A stretch of DNA of 12,238 nucleotides. Source: Sinorhizobium sp. GTDB taxonomy: Bacteria > Pseudomonadota > Alphaproteobacteria > Rhizobiales > Rhizobiaceae. The notes beneath the pieces are model-generated. The model did not search any database. It saw only the letters and a program-made list of their open reading frames with translations, and had not been told where the DNA came from. The DNA lies in contig JAPSJG010000056.1 in NCBI GenBank assembly GCA_031178305.1, positions 1-12,238 on the forward strand. The letters are read 5' to 3'. Every line of letters begins with the position of its first letter. Within the stretch, counting starts at the first letter, position 1. Below, piece by piece: positions 6,339 to 12,238 of this stretch. The position numbers were made by a program, and so were the translations under genes.

Positions 6339-7193
6339 ATGAGCTTGCCCCATACACAAAGATCACGACTGATCGGCTGCTTTGTTCTCGGCGTGTCGAT
6401 CGGCGGCTTTTTCGACGGGATCCTCCTGCACCAGATCCTGCAATGGCATCACCTGCTCTCCGGCATAGCAAACCGCACTGCTGACCTGCGGTTCCAGGTA
6501 ATGGCCGACGGGGTTTTCCATCTCGCCATGTATGTCCTGCTGCTCGTTGGCCTTGGGCTCTTGTGGCGGCAGCGCTCGGGTAACTCCCAGTTTGCCGCCG
6601 CAACCGCCATGGCTTGGACTTTCATGGGTTTCGGCGCCTGGCACCTCTTGGACGCGCTTCTTTCGCACTGGCTGCTTGGTTTGCACCGGATCAAGATGGA
6701 CAGCCCAAACCCGCTCTTCTGGGACCTGCTCTGGTTGGCCGTCTTCGGTATCGGGCCGCTGTCACTTGGCTGGCGGTTCCTTAAGAGACCGCCATCAGGG
6801 CATCGGTCACGTCCAGCCGTTCTCGTAATGGGTCTGTCAGCGGTCGCCATCGGCGCCGCCGGGGCGAGCTTGCTTCCGGCAGCGAGAGGGACGCCCCAAG
6901 CGGTTCTGTTCGGCGAAGACACTCCGGAAAGCGAAATCATGCGGGCGATCGCTACCGCCAGCGGCTCCGTGGTCTCGACGGATTCCAGCGGAACAATGTG
7001 GGTCGTCAGATTTGAGTCTGCTATTTTGGCCTATCAACTCTATCGAAGTGGCGCGATCATGGTCGGCGGTGCTCCTGCGGCCGGCTGCCTGACATTACAT
7101 TGTTCCGGCTGCGGCCCGGCGGGTTCGACGTTCCTAGCTGGTCCAACGGCGACGCCGAGGCTTCCGGCGGCTGTCTGTAAAGAACGGAGCTGA
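6339..7193 (+). CDS. DUF2243 integral membrane protein with C-terminal extension
   Basis: The 284-residue product has four to five membrane segments (about 11-33, 57-76, 86-110, 125-147, 159-179). The DUF2243 core is recognisable by GGFFDGILLHQILQWHHLLS (22-41), DGVFH (57-61) and GFGAWHLLDALLSHWLLGLH (97-116). It is rich in membrane-embedded His and Asp (D26, H31, H37, H38, H61, H102, D105, H110), which suggests metal or proton handling. Homologues are sometimes linked to CtaG-type cytochrome oxidase assembly factors, but none is here. After the last membrane segment a soluble domain (about 185-250) follows, with an ending GCLTLHCSGCG that includes a CxxC. That part exceeds the usual length of the family. 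ATG 6339 has AGGAAGG just upstream. A stress promoter lies at 6119-6143, and the patatin gene follows about 100 bases later. Confidence 0.82.
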   Translation: MSLPHTQRSRLIGCFVLGVSIGGFFDGILLHQILQWHHLLSGIANRTADLRFQVMADGVFHLAMYVLLLVGLGLLWRQRSGNSQFAAATAMAWTFMGFGAWHLLDALLSHWLLGLHRIKMDSPNPLFWDLLWLAVFGIGPLSLGWRFLKRPPSGHRSRPAVLVMGLSAVAIGAAGASLLPAARGTPQAVLFGEDTPESEIMRAIATASGSVVSTDSSGTMWVVRFESAILAYQLYRSGAIMVGGAPAAGCLTLHCSGCGPAGSTFLAGPTATPRLPAAVCKERS

Positions 7194-7290
7194 ATCTCGC
7201 GGCATCGTTCGCGCAAGTTGCGGAACAACGACCTTGGGCCGGGGTCGGTCGCTTTTGAACGAGTCGAGTGAAGGGGGCGCCAAGGCGATC

Positions 7291-8394
7291 GTGACACGCA
7301 TCCATGACGAACGAGCCGCGCAGCGAGCGCTAAGGAAGGCTGTTATCGAACGGGTCCAAGAAGGGGCGGGGTCGGTTTGGCTTTGTCTATCCGGGGGAAA
7401 CGCACTTGGTGCTTACCAGGCCGGAGCTTACAAGGCCCTCTTTGAAAATGGCATCGAGCCTTGCTGCATCGCAGGGGCATCCATTGGCGCGATTACGGGT
7501 GCACTCATCGTGGGCAACACTCCAGAGCAGCGTCTCGAGCGGCTGCGCGAATTCTGGTCCGTTGCCAGGCAATGGGGAAGTGCGCTGTACGACTGGTCCC
7601 CCCTCAATGATGGGCGGTCTGAAAAGCAGATGGCGGCGGTGCGAACAATGCTGACCGGGAGGCCCGGTCTCTTCCATCCGTCGTTGCCGGGGCTATGGTC
7701 CCTACTACCTGGCATGCCCAATGATGTGCGGCTATTTGATACCGGGCCGCTGCGGAAAACGCTTAAGACATTGATCGACTTTGATCTCCTGAACCGAAGT
7801 CCCACACGGCTCATTATAACGGCCGTCGATGTGGAAACGGGTGAGGATGTGGCGTTCGACAATCATCTCCAAGCACTTGAAGTCGATCATATCATGGCGA
7901 GCACCGCCTTTCCGGTGGCGTTTCCTCCCATCACCGTTGCAGGGCGAACCTTGCTCGACCCCGCCGTTTCGGCCAATTTGCCGCTACGGGCGCTGTTTTC
8001 AGAAATGCCCGAGGACGATGTAACCTGCCTCTGTTTTGATGTGGTGCCTCAAAGGGGCGGTATTCCTCAGTCGATCGAAGAAGCATTGGGGCGAGCGTTT
8101 GATCTGCTATTTGCCTGTCAAAGCAAGCACGCGTTGCATGACATTCAACTTCGGCATTCATTGGCACGCGAGGGAGCGCCGGGCATCAGGCTCATTCATG
8201 TCGACTACAGCGGGGAGGGCGCCGAGGTGGCGCTCAAGGCCTTTGACTATTCGAAGAATTCGCTTAACCAACGCTGGGAAGTTGGCCATTCCCAGACAGC
8301 TCTCGCGCTAAAGGCCTTGGCGAACCTGGCCCGAGAACCTGGCGCATTCAGGGCCTGGCGATTGACAGGCACCGGGCTGATGGAACTTGGCTGA
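7291..8394 (+). CDS. Patatin-like phospholipase (with DUF3734-like C-terminus)
   Basis: The product, 367 residues from the chosen start, has the patatin fold signatures: glycine-rich oxyanion loop SGGNALGAYQAG (34-45), nucleophile elbow GASIG with Ser64, ASTAFPVAFPP (203-213), and the catalytic-dyad Asp223 in DPA. The C-terminal part (FDYSKNSLNQRWEVGHSQT, 318-336) resembles the DUF3734 region of bacterial patatins. No signal peptide is seen, so action at the cytoplasmic face of the membrane on acyl lipids is likely. Two signatures deviate: GGG is SGGN and the usual DG[GA] is DPA. The start is uncertain: GTG 7291 has AAGG at good spacing, while TTG codons at 7255 and 7234 are in frame but lack a good site. 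It probably shares a transcript with the DUF2243 gene. GC content appears lower than in the flanking housekeeping genes. Confidence 0.85.
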   Translation: MTRIHDERAAQRALRKAVIERVQEGAGSVWLCLSGGNALGAYQAGAYKALFENGIEPCCIAGASIGAITGALIVGNTPEQRLERLREFWSVARQWGSALYDWSPLNDGRSEKQMAAVRTMLTGRPGLFHPSLPGLWSLLPGMPNDVRLFDTGPLRKTLKTLIDFDLLNRSPTRLIITAVDVETGEDVAFDNHLQALEVDHIMASTAFPVAFPPITVAGRTLLDPAVSANLPLRALFSEMPEDDVTCLCFDVVPQRGGIPQSIEEALGRAFDLLFACQSKHALHDIQLRHSLAREGAPGIRLIHVDYSGEGAEVALKAFDYSKNSLNQRWEVGHSQTALALKALANLAREPGAFRAWRLTGTGLMELG

Positions 8395-8738
8395 ACGTCA
8401 GCGCACGATCGTCTGGCACGCCGGTGCGGTCGCTTTGCGACGGCTGCGCCTAGGAACAACATGTTTCTCCCGACGGGTGACCGGCTGCGCCCAACGACGG
8501 CAGGTTCTTGCGCGCCAGTTGGCCGCAACTTGGCGAAACAGCCTCGCGTCGATTTCACCGCTTGATGGCCGTTTTGGGTCGAGCCTTGCCGTTCTGTAAA
8601 CCCCCGGAAGCGCAGGAAGGTCGTTGCAGTCTCGCATCCGCTGCTCCAAGGCTGCTCTCCCCGGAGTCAATCACGGCGCCGACGCGCTGTGGCGAGATGC
8701 CTGTGACAAGCACAGGAATGAGCCTTGTTTGGCAGGTC
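8395..8738. other. Intergenic region between the convergent patatin and prs genes
   Basis: These 344 bases contain no gene I can support. The part near prs (about 8690-8730) carries the CCTGTG/CACAGG hairpin. The rest shows no strong terminator; I see no T-run after a stem for the patatin transcript. Confidence 0.5.
8700..8716. repeat. CCTGTG-ACAAG-CACAGG hairpin, probable dispersed rhizobial repeat and prs 3' end
   Basis: A perfect 6-bp stem with a 5-base loop lies 22 bases beyond the prs stop codon. The motif with its following AATGAG is, from memory, very common in intergenic DNA of Rhizobium and Sinorhizobium, where it also gives rise to spurious predicted peptides. It may mark or stabilise the prs 3' end. 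A genome-wide count would settle whether it is a repeat. Confidence 0.5.
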
Positions 8739-9671
8739 TCAGTCGAACAGGCTCGAAACTGATTCCTCCTGGCTGGTGCGGCTGATCGCTTCGCCGATGA
8801 GGGCGGCGGTGGAGATCACGCGGATATTGTGGGCCGACTGAACCGCCGTCGTCGGCTGGATGGAATCGGTGATGACCAGTTCCTTCAGCTTCGAGGAGGT
8901 GACGCGGGCAACCGCGCCGCCGGAGAGAACGCCGTGGGTGATATAGGCGGTGACGCTGGTCGCGCCGTTCTTCAGCAGCGCCTCGGCGGCGTTGCATAGG
9001 GTGCCGCCGGAATCGACGATGTCGTCGATCAGGATGCAGTCCTTGCCGCCGACGTCGCCGATGACGTTCATGACTTCCGATTCACCGGGACGATCGCGGC
9101 GCTTGTCGACGATCGCCAAGAGACAGTCGAGCCGTTTCGCAAGCGCCCGGGCGCGAACGACGCCGCCTACATCGGGCGAGACGACCATGACGTTCTGCAA
9201 GTCGTAGTGTTCCTTGACGTCGCGCGCAAGGATCGGAACGGCATAGAGATTGTCGGTCGGGATGTCGAAAAAGCCCTGGATCTGGCCGGCGTGAAGATCG
9301 AGGGTCAGAACGCGGTCGGCACCGGCTTCGGTGATGAGATTGGCGACCAGCTTGGCGGAGATCGGAGTGCGCGGTCCGGGTTTGCGATCCTGGCGGGCAT
9401 AACCGAAATAGGGAAGCACGGCGGTGATGCGGCGGGCGGAGGATCGGCGCACCGCGTCGATCATGATGAGCAGTTCCATCAGGTGATCGTTGGTCGGGAA
9501 CGAGGTGGACTGGACGATAAACACATCCTCGCCGCGTACGTTCTCGCCGATCTCGACGAAGATTTCCTGGTCGGCGAAGCGCCTGACAGTTGCTTTGCCG
9601 AGCGGCAGATTGAGATAGTTGCAGATCGCTTCGGCCAGCAGCCGGTTCGAATTGCCTGCGAAAACCTTCAT
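8739..9671 (-). CDS. prs: Ribose-phosphate pyrophosphokinase (PRPP synthetase)
   Basis: The enzyme transfers pyrophosphate from ATP to ribose 5-phosphate, giving PRPP for purine, pyrimidine, histidine, tryptophan and NAD synthesis in the cytoplasm. The 310-residue product is full length for class I enzymes. Visible landmarks: FAGNSNRLLAEAI at the N-terminus, FADQEIFVEI (32-41), the catalytic flexible loop YARQDRKPGPRTPISAK (91-107), LTLDLHAGQIQGFFD (122-136), and the PRPP-binding loop ILIDDIVDSGGTL (213-225). The ATG at 9671 fits the family N-terminus (MKVFAGNSN) and has AAGGCGG upstream; an upstream in-frame start would add an unneeded tail. It lies in the same direction as the lipoprotein gene but behind a 321-bp gap with its own likely promoter. 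Confidence 0.98.
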   Translation of the reverse strand: MKVFAGNSNRLLAEAICNYLNLPLGKATVRRFADQEIFVEIGENVRGEDVFIVQSTSFPTNDHLMELLIMIDAVRRSSARRITAVLPYFGYARQDRKPGPRTPISAKLVANLITEAGADRVLTLDLHAGQIQGFFDIPTDNLYAVPILARDVKEHYDLQNVMVVSPDVGGVVRARALAKRLDCLLAIVDKRRDRPGESEVMNVIGDVGGKDCILIDDIVDSGGTLCNAAEALLKNGATSVTAYITHGVLSGGAVARVTSSKLKELVITDSIQPTTAVQSAHNIRVISTAALIGEAISRTSQEESVSSLFD

Positions 9672-9804
9672 TGACGGTCCGCCTTGAGCTGGCGCGGCTG
9701 CCGTCCGAGCCCAATCCGGGACGGGTTTTCCGCGCATTGTCCGTGAGCCATTCCGATCGCGGGCAATCGCTGCGGATGGCCGCTGTCAGAGCTGATCGGC
9801 CGCC

Positions 9805-9832
9805 TTTTAGCGTCCCTGAAGGTGAATGCAAG
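9805..9832 (-). promoter_or_regulatory. Candidate sigma-70-type promoter of prs
   Basis: On the minus strand, -35 CTTGCA (9827-9832), a 16-base spacer and -10 CTAAAA (9805-9810). The -35 box equals that of the rplY promoter; the -10 box is only a partial match and the spacer is one base short. It would give a prs leader of about 125 bases. Confidence 0.4.
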
Positions 9833-9884
9833 TGGATTGCTGCGCCGCAAAGCCCAATATTCCAAAATCTTTGCGTCGCGGCGC

Positions 9885-9989
9885 CGCTGCATGTCTCCTT
9901 AGATCGAGCTCGATCTAAGGACAAGGACATGCAGCGATTAGAAGTGCTACAGCAACCTTTGCGCGTCTGATAAGACGCACGGCGCTGTA
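9885..9989. repeat. RIME-like intergenic element made of two large palindromes
   Basis: Palindrome one: a perfect 26-bp palindrome (9896-9921; half TCCTTAGATCGAG) enclosed by 11-bp arms CGCTGCATGTC (9885-9895) and GACATGCAGCG (9926-9936), with a CAAG bulge on one side. Palindrome two: GCGTCT (9963-9968), loop GATA, AGACGC (9973-9978), enclosed by TACAGC (9948-9953) and GCTGTA (9984-9989). The 105-bp total and the two-palindrome design agree with the Rhizobium-specific intergenic mosaic elements (RIME), described as about 106-109 bp. The element ends just after the lipoprotein stop codon and may act as a 3'-end structure. Its identity as RIME is from memory. Confidence 0.7.
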
Positions 9990-9992
9990 AGC

Positions 9993-10850
9993 TCATCCCG
10001 CTCGGGATCGGCGCCATTCGAGATAGGCGGCGATCGTTTTTTCGGCGATTGCCTGCATCGTCTCGGGCGGAACGGCCCCCCAGGGATCGGCAGCAGCGGT
10101 CTTGGCGACCGTGTCCTGCCCCTGGATGCGGTGCAGGCGGTTGCCGTCGCCGTCGAGAATGTCCCAGACATAAACGACGGTCGTCTTGCCGCCGTCGTTG
10201 AGGGCGGAGAAATAACCCTTGAGGATATGGTCGCTGGTGGTGTCGCCGGAGGCCTTGATCGGCAACCCCTCGGCCCGAGCCGAGGCGCCAAGTTGCTTGG
10301 AAAGGGGTGTCACGGCCTCGACCGGCGCACCGATGATCGGCAGGAAACGGATGCCGCTGGAGCCGGCGCTCGCGGCCTGAGACGGCGCGGCGGCGTGTTT
10401 CGGTTCCGCCGCTGCCGTCGCCGGTGGCTCCGCCTCCAGCCGCCGTTCGCGGGCAGCGGGCTCCTGCGGCTGAGGAGAATCGCCTTGCGCTTGAGGAGTA
10501 TGCGGCTGCAGGGTTTGGACGGGTGCTCCGCCTTTGGCAAGGCGGCTTGCCTGGTCCTCCAGCGTGCCGGCCGGATCCGTGTAGTCGGCGTAATCGGGTG
10601 CGTATTGTGTCGGAGGGCTCGCAACATGCGGCTGTGCCGAAAAAGCGGCGGTGTGGCTCGGCGGTACGCTCTCGACCGGCATGACGGCGGTCTGCGTCGA
10701 CATGGCTTCGAGGTCGGCTTGCGTGACGGGCGGCGAGCGGAAGCTTCCTTCGCCGACGTCCACCCGCGGTATCAGCGCGTCCGTCGTGTTGCAGCCGGCT
10801 AAGGCTGCAGCAAAGCCAAGGCTAGCGATCGGCATGATCCGCTTTCGCAT
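9993..10850 (-). CDS. Proline/glutamine-rich outer-membrane or periplasmic lipoprotein of unknown function
   Basis: The 285-residue product begins with a type II signal peptide, basic MRKR then a hydrophobic stretch and the lipobox LAGC (Cys20), so it should be lipidated and exported. Residues of about 40-165 are a low-complexity linker rich in Pro, Ala and Gln. Residues of about 165-285 look folded (IRFLPIIGAPVEAVTPLSKQL, DHILKGYFSALNDGGKTTVVYVWDILDGDGNRLHRIQG) and resemble conserved rhizobial lipoproteins without a known role. The ATG at 10850 is chosen because it begins the natural n-region; a GTG at 10859 is also in frame. The gene follows the M24 hydrolase in the same direction with a 91-bp gap, so it may be in the same transcript or have its own promoter. 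The RIME-like element abuts its stop codon. Confidence 0.82.
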   Translation of the reverse strand: MRKRIMPIASLGFAAALAGCNTTDALIPRVDVGEGSFRSPPVTQADLEAMSTQTAVMPVESVPPSHTAAFSAQPHVASPPTQYAPDYADYTDPAGTLEDQASRLAKGGAPVQTLQPHTPQAQGDSPQPQEPAARERRLEAEPPATAAAEPKHAAAPSQAASAGSSGIRFLPIIGAPVEAVTPLSKQLGASARAEGLPIKASGDTTSDHILKGYFSALNDGGKTTVVYVWDILDGDGNRLHRIQGQDTVAKTAAADPWGAVPPETMQAIAEKTIAAYLEWRRSRAG

Positions 10851-10941
10851 CTTTCCCACCGTCTCGGCTCGAATGGGCGCTGTCGAAAAGCCGACATGCC
10901 GCGCCTTCTTCTATTCTCGCCAAAACGATAGGACGATTTCC

Positions 10942-12093
10942 TTACGCAGTTATGAAGTCCAGCCCGTAGCGCGACAGCGGGCGCGGCGCGTCCGTGGTCG
11001 TCAGATAGGTCTGCCCGAGCGTCATGGCGGTTCCGCTGTCGGAGTCCATGATGATCATGTGCACGAAGAGCGACATGTCTGGCTCGATCTCCTGCGGATT
11101 GCCGACATGGAACATCTGATGTTCCATCCAGGAGGGCGAGAAGCGCGCGCCGAGCGAATAGCCGCAGGCATTCAGCCGATGCCGGGCGAGGCCGCGCTCG
11201 TCCATGATCCTCGCGTGAACGTCGAAAACGGTGCCGAAGGTGTTGCCGGGCCTCAGTACCATCTCGATCGCCTGGATCGTCTCGCGGCAGGCGCTGTAGA
11301 GCTCGCGATGCCGATTGCTCGGTTCTCCGATCACCACCGTGCGCATCATCGCCGCGTGATAGTGGGCGCTGACGCCTGCCCATTCGAGGGTGAGCTGATC
11401 ATTGGCATCGAGCGTGCGCCGGCCGGCCTTGTAGCGGCAGAGCAGCGCATCGGCGCCGGAGCCGATGATGAATTCGTTGGCCGGATAATCGCCGCCGCCG
11501 GCAAAGACCGCCCCTTGCATGGCGGCGAGGATATCTGCCTCGCTGCCGCCCGGCCGGATCAGCGGTAGGGCCGCCTCGAGCGCGTCGTCGGCAAGGCTTG
11601 CCGCCTTCTCGACATGGACGGTTTCCGCCGGGCTCTTGATCAGGCGCAGTCTGCTCACCAGCATGGAGGCGTCGACGAGCTCACCGAAAGTGGAGAGCTG
11701 ATTGTCGAGAAGGCGCGCCGCCTTGCCTGTCATGCCGTGGGTATCGTACTCGACCCCGATGCGGCAGCCGAGGAGGTCGAGTTCGCTCAGGAGTTTCTTG
11801 AGGTCCATGGCGGGGTCGGCATTGACCCGGTCCACCCAGATCTCGATGCGCTCGATGTTCGAGGTGTGGCGCGCCTGGCGCAGATCGGCCGAGCGCGTGA
11901 GCAGCACCATCGCGCCATCCTGCTTGACGACGAGGGTCTGGAAGAAGCAGTAGCCGAAGGTGTCGTAGCCGGTCAGCCAGTACATGCTCTCCTGTGCGAA
12001 GAGGAGTATCGCGTCGAGCCTCTCTTCCTGCATCCGGGCCGTCAGCCGCGCCAGACGACTTGCATATTCCTCCTCGGCAAAGTGAAGCGCCAT
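10942..12093 (-). CDS. M24-fold (pita-bread) hydrolase, DoeA/EutD ectoine-hydrolase-like
   Basis: The 383-residue product has the two-part layout of M24 proteins: a creatinase-type N-terminal domain (about 10-150) and a pita-bread catalytic domain (about 155-380). In true metallo-aminopeptidases the metal is held by two Asp, one His and two Glu. Here the corresponding segments read LTLEWAGVSAHYHAAMMRT (234-252), with Glu in place of the first Asp and Ala near the second. VHMIIMDSD (344-352) stands where VEPG is usual, and TLGQTYLTT (358-366) lacks the final Glu. These changes, with the SWMEHQMFHVGNP stretch, resemble ectoine hydrolases (DoeA/EutD) and not prolidases. No ectoine genes are visible, so the substrate is open. 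Start 12093 has GGGAGG upstream. The gene begins 1 base after the pgeF stop codon, implying translational coupling. Confidence 0.82.
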   Translation of the reverse strand: MALHFAEEEYASRLARLTARMQEERLDAILLFAQESMYWLTGYDTFGYCFFQTLVVKQDGAMVLLTRSADLRQARHTSNIERIEIWVDRVNADPAMDLKKLLSELDLLGCRIGVEYDTHGMTGKAARLLDNQLSTFGELVDASMLVSRLRLIKSPAETVHVEKAASLADDALEAALPLIRPGGSEADILAAMQGAVFAGGGDYPANEFIIGSGADALLCRYKAGRRTLDANDQLTLEWAGVSAHYHAAMMRTVVIGEPSNRHRELYSACRETIQAIEMVLRPGNTFGTVFDVHARIMDERGLARHRLNACGYSLGARFSPSWMEHQMFHVGNPQEIEPDMSLFVHMIIMDSDSGTAMTLGQTYLTTTDAPRPLSRYGLDFITA

Positions 12094-12094
12094 C

Positions 12095-12238
12095 TCAAAC
12101 CTCCCGTAGACAAATCGCGGATATCTGCCGGCCGTAATCCGGCTCGCGCCGGTGCGTCGTGCGGCGATAGGAGAAGAAGCGGTCCTCGTCGGCATAGGTG
12201 CAGATGGCGAGGTTTTCCGCTGTCACGCCAGCCTCCGT
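12095..12238 (-). CDS. pgeF: YfiH/PgeF-family laccase-domain protein (polyphenol oxidase-like), C-terminal part
   Basis: Only the last 47 codons are in the window. The ending NLAICTYADEDRFFSYRRTT, then HRREPDYGRQISAICLREV, is the characteristic C-terminus of the YfiH/PgeF (DUF152, multicopper polyphenol oxidase) family. The Cys in ICTY and the SYRR motif are conserved in it. The family includes purine nucleoside phosphorylase/adenosine deaminase-like enzymes and the peptidoglycan-editing factor PgeF. The stop codon is separated by one base from the M24 gene start, and the ribosome binding site of that gene (12100-12105) lies inside this coding region, so the two form an operon. Confidence 0.92.
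   Translation of the reverse strand, partial: TEAGVTAENLAICTYADEDRFFSYRRTTHRREPDYGRQISAICLREV

Larger units (their letters stand above)
9672..9992. other. Intergenic region between the lipoprotein gene and prs
   Basis: The 321 bases hold a RIME-like compound palindrome at the lipoprotein side (9885-9989), a candidate promoter (9805-9832) and a leader of about 125 bases for prs. No gene is supported. Confidence 0.6.

Noticed and set aside
7222..7254. GGAAC at 7222-7226 as a stress promoter for the patatin gene
   Set aside because: No TT or CGTT at the required 16-19 base spacing; the nearest T-run is too far.
8508..8762. 84-codon plus-strand frame at the prs 3' end
   Set aside because: It translates the dispersed palindromic repeat (MPVTSTGMS-like) and overlaps prs; a typical spurious rhizobial call.

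Overview
The window looks like chromosomal DNA of a fast-growing rhizobium, most probably Sinorhizobium/Ensifer. Support comes from GC-rich codon usage, rhizobial-type promoters (CTTGCA-N17-CTATGG; GGAAC-N16-CGTT), a RIME-like intergenic element, and protein families and gene neighbourhoods I associate with that group. The assignment is from memory of the lineage, not from a search.

Layout. (a) 1-411: the start of rplY (L25/Ctc), minus strand, with its promoter and a palindrome-rich leader. (b) 411-5056: a catabolic block. A BenE-family transporter (minus) diverges from a GAF/Fis-type regulator that lacks an AAA+ domain (plus). The regulator is followed by an NAD-dependent aldehyde dehydrogenase and a DUF779 protein. 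The 294-bp gap before the dehydrogenase holds several short perfect dyads, and a perfect 10-bp-stem hairpin separates the dehydrogenase from DUF779. (c) 5057-8738: an accessory-looking stretch with a periplasmic DUF4142 protein, a 650-bp gene-poor but structured region, a DUF2243 membrane protein with an unusual C-terminal extension, and a patatin-like phospholipase. Matches to the alphaproteobacterial general-stress sigma factor consensus (EcfG/RpoE2, GGAAC-N16-CGTT or GGAAC-N18/19-TT) lie upstream of DUF4142 and DUF2243 and in the gene-poor region, which suggests a stress-response cluster. (d) 8739-12238: a minus-strand housekeeping run of prs (PRPP synthetase), a proline-rich lipoprotein, an M24-fold hydrolase of DoeA/EutD type with altered metal-ligand positions, and the C-terminus of a YfiH/PgeF laccase-domain protein. 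A compound palindrome of about 105 bp, very like a RIME, lies between the lipoprotein gene and prs.

How the parts may work together. The regulator-dehydrogenase-DUF779 block probably senses and oxidises an aldehyde, or an alcohol-derived aldehyde. The BenE-like carrier may import an aromatic acid, but its link to the dehydrogenase rests only on position. The DUF4142-DUF2243-patatin segment is the least ordinary part and may be an insertion between DUF779 and prs. I found no CRISPR array, tRNA, rRNA or intact transposase. I did not see a clearly new multi-gene system. The best candidates for new biology are the stress-regulated segment with its structured non-coding DNA, and the AAA+-less regulator with its dyad-rich target promoter.
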